Translations under genes and position numbers: made by a program
The notes under the pieces: model-generated
What the model was told of the DNA's origin: nothing
Database searches by the model: none
The model's input: only the letters and a program-made list of their open reading frames with translations
Part shown: one piece after another, positions 38,939 through 48,650 of the stretch
Numbering within the stretch: the stretch's first letter is position 1
Layout of the letters: every line of letters starts with the position of its first letter
From: Hymenobacter metallicola
Lineage (GTDB): Bacteria > Bacteroidota > Bacteroidia > Cytophagales > Hymenobacteraceae
NCBI RefSeq assembly: GCF_004745645.1
Contig: NZ_SRMB01000002.1
Coordinates: 1-64,000, forward strand
Reading direction: 5' to 3'
DNA length: 64,000 nucleotides

Positions 38939-41389
38939 ATGAAACAAGTGTATCGGTACGGGCTTAGCGGTCTGTTGCTTCTGGGCGGACTTGCGGCCCC
39001 CGGCCGGGCCCGAGCCCAGGATGCCAAAGCGTCCTTCTCCCTGGGCTCTACCCAGGACCTGGTGCGGCAACTGGAAGCGCAGGTGGCCCCCGACGCCGCC
39101 CAGCGCAGTACGCCTACCGTCACGCTCCGCGTGTCGGCCACGAAAGCCTTTACCGGCAAGGTGAATTTCCGCCAGGATCTGTCGACTGACGGGGAATATC
39201 TCATCGGGGAAATTCAGAATGTGCCGGGCTCGTCGTTTTTGCTGCGCATTGAAGGCAGCACAGTGCAGGGCAACATTATTTTCCGGCAGACCCGGCAAGC
39301 CTACCAGTACTCGGCTGATGCCCGGGGAATTGTCCGGATTCAGCCCGCCGACATCAACAAGGTTATCTGCATCGACTACAACGAGCCCGTGGGGCTGGCA
39401 ACGCCCACGCTGCGGGGGGATAACACGGCCAGCCGCGCCGCGGTGGTTTCCCTGCAGAGCTACCCCGGGGCCCGGGGCTGCATCATGCTCGACTTCGACG
39501 GACAGTACGTGTCGGGCACGCCCTGGAACAATGGCAACCCTATCAACGCCGCCCCGGCCGGTATGACCGATGCCGCCATCCAGGAGTTCTGGGAGCTGGT
39601 CAGTGAGGATTTCCGGCCCTTCAACATGAACGTGACCACCGACGAGGCCGTGTTCAACTCCTACCCAAAGACGATGCGCATGCGCTGCATCATCACGCCG
39701 ACCAACACGGCGGCTCCCGGCGCGGGTGGCGTGGCCTACCTGACGTCCTTCAACTGGAACGACGATACGCCCTGCTGGGTGTTCATGACCTCGCCCAAAG
39801 CCGGCGGCGAAGCTGCCTCCCACGAGGTGGGCCACACCCTGGGCCTGAGCCACGACGGCCGTACTAACCCCAAGGAAGAGTACTACGACGCCCGCACTTC
39901 GGCCGGCAACTGGGCCCCGATTATGGGCGCGGGCTACTACAAACCCGTCACGCACTGGAGCCGCGGCGAGTACGCCTACGCCAGCCAGACCCAGGACGAC
40001 TTGGCCATCATGGCCGGGGCCACCTATAATGTAGGCTACCGCAACGACGACCACGCCAACGGCATCAGCGGCGCTACGGCCCTGGGCCGCAACGGCACCA
40101 GCGTATCGGGCTCGGGCATTATTGAGCGTACTGCCGACCAAGACTACTTCACGTTTACCTGCGGCGCCGGCACCGTCAATCTGAACCTGAACACAGTAGG
40201 TCGGCACGGCGACCTGGACATCGTGGGGCGCCTGTTCAACAGCAGCGGCGGCCTCATCGGCACCTACGATACCCAGGGCAGCCTGAGCACGACCGTATCG
40301 GCCAACCTGGCGGCGGGCACTTACTACCTACAGATAGACGGCACCAGCTACGGCAACCCAACTACCGAAGGCTACTCCGACTACGGCTCCCTGGGCACCT
40401 TCTCGATTTCGGGAACCGTGCCGGCGGGCGGAACCACGGCCGGCGTGGCCACTGTGTTCAAGGACTGCAACTACACCGGCGCCGCTGTGGCTTTGCCCGT
40501 GGGCGACTACAACTTGGCCGCCCTGCAAAGCCGCGGTATCCTCAACGACGACGTGTCTTCGCTCACCGTGAACGGGGGCTACCAGGTGGTACTCTACGAA
40601 AATGACAACTTTACGGGGGCGGCCCTAACGCTGACGGCCAGCAACTCCTGCCTGGTAAACAACCCGCTGGGCACCGGCAACTGGAACGACAAGGCTACTT
40701 CGCTGCGGGTACAGCCCGCCGCTTCCTCCTTCAGCGTGACACTACAGGCCGAGGCGGCCAGCGTCAACAACGGCATGACGGTGGAAACTTGCACCGACGC
40801 GGGCGGCGGCCAGAACATGGGCTACGTGGACGCGGGCGACTACCTGGTCTGGAATGGCATCAACTTCCCCACCTCGGGCAGCTACACCATCGAGTACCGC
40901 GTGGCCAGCGGGGGCAGCGGGGGCACTATTTCTTCGGACCTGAACGCCGGTGCTATTCAACTGGGCAACTCGGCTATTCCTGGCACGGGCGGCTGGCAGA
41001 ACTGGACCACGGTGTCGCGCACGGTGACCATCAACGCGGGTACTTACAACTTCGGCATCTACGCCCAAACCGGCGGCTGGAACATCAACTGGGTCCGCAT
41101 CAGCAAGGCTGGAGCAGCCCGCACGATGCTGGCCTCGGAAGTAGCCGCGCCGGAAACTGCGCCGACGCTGGAAATCTACCCGAACCCAGTGACCGACCAG
41201 CTCCAGATCCGCTCGGATGCCAGCCTGGCCGGCAGCGACTATCAGATCCTGGACGCCTGGGGCAAAACGGTGGCCACGGGCTCGGCCGCCAGTGGCCGCC
41301 TGAACGTGAGCCACCTGCAGCCCGGTATGTACACGCTGCGGTTAGTCATTGAGGGCAAAGCACAGCCGGCCAAACGCTTCCTGAAATAA
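38939..41389 (+). CDS. Secreted metzincin-like metalloprotease with crystallin-like, CBM6-like and T9SS domains
   Basis: The 816-residue protein has an N-terminal signal peptide and a propeptide-like region (to about 175). The protease core has the zinc motif HEVGHTLGLSH (His295, Glu296, His299, His305). A bacterial pre-peptidase-type beta domain comes next (about 385-490; DQDYFTFTCGAGTVNLNL). A beta/gamma-crystallin-like pair follows (about 500-595; VFKDCNYTGAAVALPVGDY, VVLYENDNFTGAALTL), then a CBM6-like domain (about 600-730) and a T9SS tail (YPNPVTDQLQIRSD...PAKRFLK). The mix suggests a protease tethered to polysaccharide. It lies between a glucanase and a chitinase. Confidence 0.88.
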   Translation: MKQVYRYGLSGLLLLGGLAAPGRARAQDAKASFSLGSTQDLVRQLEAQVAPDAAQRSTPTVTLRVSATKAFTGKVNFRQDLSTDGEYLIGEIQNVPGSSFLLRIEGSTVQGNIIFRQTRQAYQYSADARGIVRIQPADINKVICIDYNEPVGLATPTLRGDNTASRAAVVSLQSYPGARGCIMLDFDGQYVSGTPWNNGNPINAAPAGMTDAAIQEFWELVSEDFRPFNMNVTTDEAVFNSYPKTMRMRCIITPTNTAAPGAGGVAYLTSFNWNDDTPCWVFMTSPKAGGEAASHEVGHTLGLSHDGRTNPKEEYYDARTSAGNWAPIMGAGYYKPVTHWSRGEYAYASQTQDDLAIMAGATYNVGYRNDDHANGISGATALGRNGTSVSGSGIIERTADQDYFTFTCGAGTVNLNLNTVGRHGDLDIVGRLFNSSGGLIGTYDTQGSLSTTVSANLAAGTYYLQIDGTSYGNPTTEGYSDYGSLGTFSISGTVPAGGTTAGVATVFKDCNYTGAAVALPVGDYNLAALQSRGILNDDVSSLTVNGGYQVVLYENDNFTGAALTLTASNSCLVNNPLGTGNWNDKATSLRVQPAASSFSVTLQAEAASVNNGMTVETCTDAGGGQNMGYVDAGDYLVWNGINFPTSGSYTIEYRVASGGSGGTISSDLNAGAIQLGNSAIPGTGGWQNWTTVSRTVTINAGTYNFGIYAQTGGWNINWVRISKAGAARTMLASEVAAPETAPTLEIYPNPVTDQLQIRSDASLAGSDYQILDAWGKTVATGSAASGRLNVSHLQPGMYTLRLVIEGKAQPAKRFLK

Positions 41390-41515
41390 GCCCAGCGGCA
41401 CCCTAAAGCGTTGCCAGTGGAAGCCCAGGCAATCCTGCATTGCGGCCGGCTTTCACTGGCAAACTGCTGTGGGGCCGCATCCTGACGAGTTCTGTTTCAC
41501 TCTACTCCTACTACT

Positions 41516-43516
41516 ATGAAAACAAACCTTCCCCTCCAGCGGATTCTGCTGCTTCTGCTGCTGCTAGTTGCCGCCGTGCCGGGCCTGGCCCAGTTTCGGG
41601 TTATTGGCTACGTGCCCTCCTGGGCCGGCGACGTGAACAGCGTACAGTACACCAAGCTCACTCATATCAACTACGCCTTTCTGTTGCCTACGGCTACGGG
41701 CGGCCTGCAGCCCATCGAAAACCCCGCCAAGCTGCAAAGCCTAGTGTCGCTGGCCCATGCCAACGGGGTAAAAGTGCTGATTTCGGTGGGTGGCTGGAAC
41801 GACGGTAATGACAGCGGCTTCGAGAGTATCGGCGCCAACGCCACGTACCGCAACACGTTCGTGACGAATCTGGTCAACTTCGCCAACCAGTACAACCTCG
41901 ACGGCGTGGACATCGACTGGGAATACCCCGACGCCGGGGCTTCGGCCAACAACCACGCCCTGTTGATGCAGCAGCTCTCCACTGAAATGCACAACCGCGG
42001 CAAGCTGCTTACGGCCGCCGTGGTGGGCACCAACGGGGCCAGCATCCTGAACAGCGTCTTCACGTCGGTAGACTTTCTGAACCTGATGGCCTACGACTTC
42101 AACAACTTCGACCACTCCACCTACGACTACGCGGTGCAGTCCATCAACTACTGGAAAGGGCGGGGCCTGCCGGCCAACAAAACCGTGCTCGGCGTGCCTT
42201 TCTACGGCCGGCCCACCTGGGAATCGTACGCCCAGCTGCTGGCCCGCGGCGCCAGCCCCAATGCCGACGTGTTCAACGGCGTAGGCTATAACGGCATCCC
42301 GACCATCAAAAGCAAAACCAACCTAGCCTTCGACCAGGGCAGCGGCATCATGATTTGGGAACTCTCCCAGGATGCTACCGGTGCCAACTCCCTGCTCACG
42401 GCCATCAACCAGGTGGTCGTGCAGCGCAACGGCGTGACTCCGCCCCCCGCCCAGGCCATTCCGGGGCGAATTGAGGCCGAAAGATCTTCGGCACAATCGG
42501 GCACCCAAACCGAAACCACAACCGACACCGGCGGCGGATTGAACGTAGCCTGGTACGAAACCGGCGACTGGCTCGACTACAGCGTAAACGTGGCTTCGGC
42601 GGGTTCCTACACGGTCGGCTTCCGGGTGTCGTCGGCCTACGGCGGAGCTACCCTGCAGCTGCGCAACAGCGGCGGCGCGGTGCTGGGCAGCGTCAACGTG
42701 GGCAATACGGGCGGCTGGCAGAACTGGCAGACCATCAACGCCACCGTAACCCTACCCGCTGGCCGCCAAACCCTGCGCCTGTACGCGGCGGCCTCTACCG
42801 GCTGCAATGTCAACTGGCTCAACTTTGCTAGCGCCACGCCGCCCCCGCCTAGCTCAACCACCATTCAGGCCGAAGCCTTTACCAGCATGCAGGGTGTGCA
42901 GGTCGAAGCTACCACGGATGCGGGCGGCGGGCAAAATGTGGGCTACATCGACGCCACCGACTGGCTGGCCTACGCCAACGTCAACTTCCCCACCTCGGGC
43001 ACCTACACCATCGAATACCGCGTGGCCAGCCCTAGCGGCAGCACCCTGTCCTCCGATTTGAATGCTGGCTCGATTCAACTGGGCAACGTGGCCATTCCGG
43101 CTACGGGCGGCTGGCAAACCTGGACGACGGTGTCGCAAACGGTGAACGTGAATGCGGGCACCTACAGCTTTGGCGTGTACGCCCAGGCCGGGGGCTGGAA
43201 TTTCAACTGGTTGCGCATCACCAAAGCCGGGGCCGCCCGCTCGGCCGGTACCACGCTGGCCACGGCCCCCAAGCTTGACCACCTGTTGGAAGTGTACCCC
43301 AACCCGGCTGGCCGCACCCTGCATTTCCGGACCGAAGCCGGCCTCCTCGGCAGCCCATACCAGGTCGTGGACGTAACCGGCCGTACCGTGCTAAACGGGC
43401 AGCTCTCGGCCCCTGACCTGGACGTTTCTTCGTTGAAGGCGGGAGTCTACACGCTGCGGCTTTCCCCTGAAGGCCAAGCCACTGTAACCCGCCGCTTTGT
43501 TAAAGAAGCGGAGTAA
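41516..43516 (+). CDS. Secreted GH18 chitinase with two carbohydrate-binding domains and T9SS tail
   Basis: The 666-residue protein has a signal peptide (MKTNLPLQRILLLLLLLVAAVPGLAQ). A GH18 barrel spans about 28-310: RVIGYVPSWAG, VLISVGGWN, and DGVDIDWEYPD with catalytic Glu136. Two CBM6-like domains follow (about 320-440 and 448-575), the second almost the same as in the two preceding genes. The C-terminal T9SS sorting domain (YPNPAGRTLHFRTE...VTRRFVK) ends the protein. It hydrolyses chitin outside the cell. Followed by a shared terminator facing leuB. Confidence 0.93.
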   Translation: MKTNLPLQRILLLLLLLVAAVPGLAQFRVIGYVPSWAGDVNSVQYTKLTHINYAFLLPTATGGLQPIENPAKLQSLVSLAHANGVKVLISVGGWNDGNDSGFESIGANATYRNTFVTNLVNFANQYNLDGVDIDWEYPDAGASANNHALLMQQLSTEMHNRGKLLTAAVVGTNGASILNSVFTSVDFLNLMAYDFNNFDHSTYDYAVQSINYWKGRGLPANKTVLGVPFYGRPTWESYAQLLARGASPNADVFNGVGYNGIPTIKSKTNLAFDQGSGIMIWELSQDATGANSLLTAINQVVVQRNGVTPPPAQAIPGRIEAERSSAQSGTQTETTTDTGGGLNVAWYETGDWLDYSVNVASAGSYTVGFRVSSAYGGATLQLRNSGGAVLGSVNVGNTGGWQNWQTINATVTLPAGRQTLRLYAAASTGCNVNWLNFASATPPPPSSTTIQAEAFTSMQGVQVEATTDAGGGQNVGYIDATDWLAYANVNFPTSGTYTIEYRVASPSGSTLSSDLNAGSIQLGNVAIPATGGWQTWTTVSQTVNVNAGTYSFGVYAQAGGWNFNWLRITKAGAARSAGTTLATAPKLDHLLEVYPNPAGRTLHFRTEAGLLGSPYQVVDVTGRTVLNGQLSAPDLDVSSLKAGVYTLRLSPEGQATVTRRFVKEAE

Positions 43517-43587
43517 TTAGAAAGTCCTGCCTGATCTGGCGTCCGCAGAGTTAAAGCAGGACAGTCACCATTATTTTCTTAAACACG

Positions 43588-43624
43588 CAAAAAGGCCGCT
43601 ACCAGACTGGTAGCGGCCTTTTTA
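43588..43624. terminator. Bidirectional terminator between chitinase and leuB
   Basis: AAAGGCCGCTACCA-GAC-TGGTAGCGGCCTTTTT, with A-run and T-run on both sides. It can end the chitinase transcript (+) and the leu operon (-), since both genes stop within about 75 bases of it. Confidence 0.9.
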
Positions 43625-43640
43625 CGATTATAAACCAAAC

Positions 43641-44762
43641 CTAAATAATCGTACTCAAACCCAAGGCAATGTTGTTCTTGTGCAGCTGGCAGTCCAGAAT
43701 ATCGAGGATGCCATACGCAATGAAGCTCCCAACCTGCTCGGTGGTGTAGGGGGAACGGGCGTTGAGCTCCGGCGTCAGTACCCCCTGCTCCAGCGCATTG
43801 TCCACGGCTTTCTTCACCGAGTTGGCTTCTTCCTGCAACCCGAAGTGCTCCAGCAGCATGGCCGCCGACAGAATCGTAGCAATCGGGTTGGCAATGCCTT
43901 TGCCCTTTGCCTGCGGATACGACCCGTGGATGGGCTCGAACAGCGCGGCGTCATCACCAACGGAAGCCGAGGGCAGCAATCCTAGCGAGCCGGCAATAAC
44001 TGAGGCCTCGTCCGAGATAATGTCGCCGAACATGTTCTCGGTCAGAATCACATCGAACTGCTTCGGGCTCAAAATCATCTGCATGGCCGCGTTATCGACG
44101 AACAGGTAATCGACCAGCACCTTGGGGTACTGCAGGGCCAGGTCCTGCACTACTTCCCGCCACAGGCGGGAGGTTTCCAGCACGTTGGCTTTATCGACCA
44201 AGGTCAGCTTGCCGCGGCGGGCTTCGGCAGCCTGGAAGGCCCGGTGCGCCACCCGCTCAATTTCATAGCGGCTGTAGGTGCAGTTGTCGTAGGCCGAGCC
44301 ATCCTCGCGGCGGCCTTTTTCGCCGAAGTAGATGCCGCCCGTCAGCTCGCGGAAGATGAGCATGTCGGCGCCCTGAATCCGGTCTTTCTTCAGCGGCGAG
44401 TGTTCCAGCAGCCGGTCGTAGGCCGTAACGGGCCGAATGTTGGCGTACAGACCCAGTGACTTGCGCAGGCGCAGCAGCCCTTGCTCGGGGCGCACCTTGG
44501 CGCTGGGGTTGTTGTCGTATTTCGGGTCGCCGATGGCCCCGAGCAACACGGCATCGGCGCGGCGGCAGGCCTCGAGGGTAGCTTCCGGGAGCGGGTCACC
44601 GGTGGCGTCGATGGCGCAGGCGCCCATGAGCTGGTAGTCGAAGACGAACTCGTGCCCGAACTTATCGGCCACCGCCTTCAGGGCCCGTACCGCCTCCTGA
44701 CACACTTCCGGCCCGATACCGTCGCCGGACAGCACCACGATTCGTTTGCTTAAAATACCCAT
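43641..44762 (-). CDS. leuB: 3-isopropylmalate dehydrogenase
   Basis: The 373-residue protein catalyses the NAD-dependent oxidative decarboxylation of 3-isopropylmalate in leucine synthesis. Motifs: [13 protein letters not shown] at the start, [32 protein letters not shown] (substrate loop), [17 protein letters not shown], and [24 protein letters not shown] (metal/NAD site). It is the last gene of the leu block; its start overlaps leuD by 13 bases, so they are co-translated. Confidence 0.97.
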   Translation of the reverse strand: MGILSKRIVVLSGDGIGPEVCQEAVRALKAVADKFGHEFVFDYQLMGACAIDATGDPLPEATLEACRRADAVLLGAIGDPKYDNNPSAKVRPEQGLLRLRKSLGLYANIRPVTAYDRLLEHSPLKKDRIQGADMLIFRELTGGIYFGEKGRREDGSAYDNCTYSRYEIERVAHRAFQAAEARRGKLTLVDKANVLETSRLWREVVQDLALQYPKVLVDYLFVDNAAMQMILSPKQFDVILTENMFGDIISDEASVIAGSLGLLPSASVGDDAALFEPIHGSYPQAKGKGIANPIATILSAAMLLEHFGLQEEANSVKKAVDNALEQGVLTPELNARSPYTTEQVGSFIAYGILDILDCQLHKNNIALGLSTII

Positions 44763-45346
44763 TTGCGCAGCTGTTCGTAGGTGGTAATGGCGTCCCGTTG
44801 GCTCACCAGGTAATCAATATCGTCGTAGCCGTTGATGAGGCACTCTTTCTTGTAGGCGTCCAGCTCGAAGCCGATGGCCGCGTCCCAGACCGGAATAGAC
44901 AGCGTCTGACTGGGCAAATCCACCACCAGCTGGGTTTCAGGCTCCAGCTCAATCTGCCGGAAAAGGCCCTGCAACACTTCGTCGGAAACCTGTAGCGGCA
45001 GCAGGCCCGTGTTCAGGGCGTTGCCGCGGAAGATATCGGCGAAATAGCTCGAAATAACCACTTTGAAGCCGGCGTCATACAGAGCCCAGGCGGCGTGTTC
45101 CCGGCTCGAGCCGCAGCCGAAGTTCTTGCCCGCCAGCAGAATCTGCCCCTGGTAGCGCGGGTTGTTGAGCACAAAGTCGGCCTTGGGTTGCCCGTCGGGC
45201 TGGTAGCGCCAGTCGGCAAACAGGTTTTGGCCAAACCCCTCCCGGGTCGTGGACTTCAGGAAACGGGCCGGGATAATCTGGTCCGTATCGACGTTTTCGA
45301 TGGGCAGCGGAACGACGCCCGAGCGGAGCGTTTGGAATTTTTCCAT
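44750..45346 (-). CDS. leuD: 3-isopropylmalate dehydratase small subunit
   Basis: The 198-residue protein is the small (swivel) subunit of isopropylmalate isomerase. It shows [40 protein letters not shown] and [18 protein letters not shown], the family's substrate-binding loops. It partners LeuC, encoded 160 bases upstream. Usual length. Confidence 0.97.
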   Translation of the reverse strand: MEKFQTLRSGVVPLPIENVDTDQIIPARFLKSTTREGFGQNLFADWRYQPDGQPKADFVLNNPRYQGQILLAGKNFGCGSSREHAAWALYDAGFKVVISSYFADIFRGNALNTGLLPLQVSDEVLQGLFRQIELEPETQLVVDLPSQTLSIPVWDAAIGFELDAYKKECLINGYDDIDYLVSQRDAITTYEQLRKWVF

Positions 45347-45506
45347 GGGTGGGACGTAATGGAAGTGAGAGGCTAGCCTGCGTCAAGTGAAAGGAGAAAC
45401 CAGTTTCCGGTAGCGGGCTGGTCCGGCGGGCCCGAGGCCAGCTCCCTAACCGATTCCTCCTCTCGCTTGCGTGCCGGGCGACGTATTTGTCGCGGCAAAG
45501 TGGCAG

Positions 45507-46901
45507 TTAGTTTACATACTGGGTGATGTCGACGATGCGGCCTTCCACGGCGGTAATAGCCGCCACCAGCGGGCTGGCCAGCAAGGTGCGGGCGCCGGGA
45601 CCCTGCCGGCCCTCGAAGTTGCGGTTGGAGGTCGAGACGCAGTAGGCACCCGCCGGAATCTTGTCGTCGTTCATGGCCAGGCAGGCCGAGCAGCCCGGTT
45701 CGCGCAGCTCGAAGCCGGCTTCGGCCAGCACTTGGTCGAGGCCTTCCTCAATGGCCTGCTTCTCGACCAGCTTGGAGCCGGGCACGATGATGGCCTCCAC
45801 GTGCTGGGCCTTGTGCTTGCCTTTCACGTAGGCTGCCACGGCCCGCAGGTCCTCGATACGGGAATTGGTGCAGCTACCGATAAAGACGTAGTTTATTTCC
45901 TTGCCGAGCAACGACTCGCCCGGCTTGAAGCCCATGTAAGCCAACGACTTGTTGAAGCTGGCGGCTTCTCCGTCGGTACCGAGCACCGGAATAGAGCTGT
46001 TCAGTGCGATGCCCATACCGGGGTTGGTCCCGTAGGTTATCATCGGGGCAATAGCGGCGGCATCGAAGGTCAGTTCTGATTCAAACTCGGCGCCTTCCTC
46101 CGAATACAGCGTCTGCCAGTATGCTACAGCCTGCTCCCACCGCTCCCCCTGGGGGGCGTAGGGCCGGCCCTTGAGGTAGTTGAACGTGGTAGCGTCCGGG
46201 GCAATAAGGCCGCCGCGGGCGCCCATTTCGATGCTCATGTTGCAGACCGTCATGCGGCCTTCCATGCTCAGGCTGCGAATGGCGCTGCCGGCGTATTCCA
46301 CGAAGTAGCCGGTGGCCCCGCCCGTGCCAAGCTGCGCAATGATGTAAAGAATAATGTCCTTGGCCGTGACGCCCGGCCGCAATTCGCCGTCCACAGTGAT
46401 GCGCATGCGCTTGGGCCGGCTGATGAGCAGGCATTGCGAAGCCATGACCTGCGTTACTTGGCTGGTGCCGATACCGAAAGCAATGGCCCCAAACGCGCCG
46501 TGGGTTGAGGTGTGACTGTCGCCGCACACAATGGTCATGCCCGGCTGGGTCACACCCAGTTCCGGCCCGATGACGTGCACGATACCCTGATATTGGTGGC
46601 CCAGCCCGAACAGCTCGACCCCGAACTTCGCGCAGTTTTCGGTCAGCTTATCGACCTGGGAGCGGCTCAGCGGGTCCTGAATCGGCAAGTGCTGGTTGCG
46701 GGTCGGCACGTTGTGGTCGGCCGTGGCCAGGATCTGCTTCGGCCGACTCAAGGGCAAGCCCCGCTCCTGCAGCTCATCGAAGGCCTGCGGGCTGGTGACT
46801 TCGTGAATCAGGTGCCGGTCGATGTAAAAGACCTCCAGCCCACCCGGAATGGCTTTCACCACGTGGGCATCCCAGATTTTGTCGAATAAGGACTTAGCCA
46901 T
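45507..46901 (-). CDS. leuC: 3-isopropylmalate dehydratase large subunit
   Basis: The 464-residue aconitase-family protein binds a [4Fe-4S] cluster through Cys in [16 protein letters not shown] and [13 protein letters not shown]. Other family motifs are [40 protein letters not shown] and GIVHVIGPE. It isomerises 2- to 3-isopropylmalate with LeuD. It precedes leuD by 160 bases and follows leuA by 165, looser spacing than in the ilv part. Confidence 0.97.
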   Translation of the reverse strand: MAKSLFDKIWDAHVVKAIPGGLEVFYIDRHLIHEVTSPQAFDELQERGLPLSRPKQILATADHNVPTRNQHLPIQDPLSRSQVDKLTENCAKFGVELFGLGHQYQGIVHVIGPELGVTQPGMTIVCGDSHTSTHGAFGAIAFGIGTSQVTQVMASQCLLISRPKRMRITVDGELRPGVTAKDIILYIIAQLGTGGATGYFVEYAGSAIRSLSMEGRMTVCNMSIEMGARGGLIAPDATTFNYLKGRPYAPQGERWEQAVAYWQTLYSEEGAEFESELTFDAAAIAPMITYGTNPGMGIALNSSIPVLGTDGEAASFNKSLAYMGFKPGESLLGKEINYVFIGSCTNSRIEDLRAVAAYVKGKHKAQHVEAIIVPGSKLVEKQAIEEGLDQVLAEAGFELREPGCSACLAMNDDKIPAGAYCVSTSNRNFEGRQGPGARTLLASPLVAAITAVEGRIVDITQYVN

Positions 46902-47066
46902 GATGCTTACTTTAAGGCCTTAGGCTGGTCAGGGGCCGGTTGCTGGCTGGTTTGGCGCAGCTGCTCGGTAGCGTAGGTAATCCAATCAGGGCAGCGGGAC
47001 GAACGAACCATGGTTCGAGGCGTAACCTGGCTGTGTTGCAAGGGCATGTTCATAAGCGGAAGCGTA

Positions 47067-48233
47067 TTAAGTGGCGGCGACCAGGTTTTCCTGTTCCACC
47101 AGAATGTGCAGGTCCGTGTCGACTACTTCCTTCTGGCGGTCGGCCAGTTGCAGGAAGGAGGCGTAGGCCTTGTTCAGCGCGGTTTTATCGAAGTCGTAGC
47201 CAATTTTTTGCAGGCGGTACGCCAGGGCGGCGCGCCCCGAGCGAGCAGTTAGTACAATCGACGAATCCGCCACGCCCACCTCGCGCGGATCAATGATTTC
47301 GTACGTCTCGCGGTGCTTGATTACGCCGTCCTGGTGTATCCCACTCGAATGCGAAAAGGCATTCGCTCCCACAATGGCCTTGTTGGGCTGCACCGGCATG
47401 GCCATCATATGCGACACCATGGCCGAGGTTTCGGCCAGCAGTTGCGTGGTGATGTTGGTGCCCAAATTGAGGTAAGGGTGCTGGCGCAGAATCATCACGA
47501 CCTCCTCTAACGCCGTGTTGCCGGCCCGCTCCCCTACCCCATTTATGGTGCACTCAATCTGCCGGGCGCCGTTCATGACGCCGGCAATGGAATTGGCCGT
47601 AGCCAAGCCCAAGTCGTTATGACAATGCGTGGAAAGCGTGACGTTGTGCACGCCCTGCACGTTTTCGTAGAGGTACTTGATTTTGGCCCCGTACTCCTGG
47701 GGCAGGCAGTAGCCCGTAGTATCCGGAATGTTGAGCACCGTAGCCCCGGCCCGAATAGCGGCTTCGCAGACGCGGGCGAGGTACTCGTTGTCGGTGCGGC
47801 CGGCGTCTTCGGCGTAGAACTCCACGTCTTCCACAAACGACTTGGCCAGCTTTACGGCCGCCACGGCCCGCTCAATAACCTGCTCGGGCGTGGAGTTGAG
47901 CTTGAACTTGATATGGGACTCGGAGGTGCCAATACCGGTATGAATCCGCGGGTAACGGGCGTGCCGCAAGGATTCGGCGGCCACCCGAATGTCGTTTTCC
48001 ACGGCCCGCGACAGGCCACAGACCGTGGCTTCCCGGGTTTGGGCCGCAATGGCCGCCACGGCCGCAAAGTCGCCGGGGCTCGATACGGGAAAGCCCGCTT
48101 CAATCACGTCGACGCCGAGTAGCTCCAGCTGTCGGGCAATTACCAGTTTCTCGTCCTGGTTGAGCTTGCAGCCGGGCACCTGCTCCCCGTCGCGCAGGGT
48201 GGTATCGAAGATCTGAATTTTCTGAGCAGCCAT
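47067..48233 (-). CDS. leuA: 2-isopropylmalate synthase, short form
   Basis: The 388-residue protein condenses acetyl-CoA with 2-ketoisovalerate, the first leucine-specific step. It has the DRE-TIM core with [31 protein letters not shown] and [16 protein letters not shown] helical subdomain (about 300-388) is present, but the C-terminal leucine-binding regulatory domain of the approximately 510-residue enzymes is absent. Homocitrate synthase-like enzymes have similar cores, but the leuCDB neighbours decide the name. Upstream lies a 417-base spacer with an AT-rich stretch. Confidence 0.93.
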   Translation of the reverse strand: MAAQKIQIFDTTLRDGEQVPGCKLNQDEKLVIARQLELLGVDVIEAGFPVSSPGDFAAVAAIAAQTREATVCGLSRAVENDIRVAAESLRHARYPRIHTGIGTSESHIKFKLNSTPEQVIERAVAAVKLAKSFVEDVEFYAEDAGRTDNEYLARVCEAAIRAGATVLNIPDTTGYCLPQEYGAKIKYLYENVQGVHNVTLSTHCHNDLGLATANSIAGVMNGARQIECTINGVGERAGNTALEEVVMILRQHPYLNLGTNITTQLLAETSAMVSHMMAMPVQPNKAIVGANAFSHSSGIHQDGVIKHRETYEIIDPREVGVADSSIVLTARSGRAALAYRLQKIGYDFDKTALNKAYASFLQLADRQKEVVDTDLHILVEQENLVAAT

Positions 48234-48650
48234 GTTGTCGGAGTACTTTCAGCGAATTGCTGCCCGCAAGAACACCGGCAAAACGTGGTCAGGAAAACAA
48301 CTTCTCGGCACGCCTACTATTTCCAATAATGGGTTTTTAATTCATAAGTTATTAATAAACAGTTAGTTATTATTTACTGAAATACAACGGCTAACGGATA
48401 AATTGTTGCGTATGCGCTTGCACAAAGGACTTCATGCTGAGCCGACCGAAACAACTCTACTACTTCATTGCAAAAACAGAACGCCAAGCCGAGCCCGGCG
48501 AGTCATCACGCCTGCAGTAGTAATCATGCTTATTACTGCGGTAGAGATGCTTCGACAAGCTCAGCATGACGTTCTGTGGCTTGGGATAGTCGACAAGCTG
48601 ACCTGCGCAGTGCTTGTGCGGGCTCGGCTTGCGGTTCTGTTAAGCAATTC
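48234..48650. other. Spacer between ilvA and leuA with AT-rich promoter region and palindromic repeat
   Basis: This 417-base gap holds an AT-rich stretch (48310-48390) likely to contain the leuA promoter, although no perfect TAnnTTTG was found. A 165-base palindromic unit (48476-48640) accompanies it. No attenuator leader peptide was found on the minus strand here, so leuA seems to rely on its own promoter or readthrough. Confidence 0.5.
48476..48640. repeat. Palindromic intergenic repeat (MITE-like)
   Basis: The ends ACAGAACGCCAAGCCGAGCCCG (48476-48497, split here as ACAGAACGCC and AAGCCGAGCCCG) and the reverse complement at 48619-48640 match at about 20 of 22 bases. Between them lies TGCTTCGACAAGCTCAGCATG (48548-48568; core CTTCGACAAGCTCAGCA), part of a repeat family also seen near 51040-51125. 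Confidence 0.65.

Noticed and set aside
38807..40207. 466-codon minus-strand frame opposite the metalloprotease
   Set aside because: The opposite strand encodes a complete secreted protease with signal peptide and T9SS tail. The antisense product is low-complexity Gly/Val/Arg.
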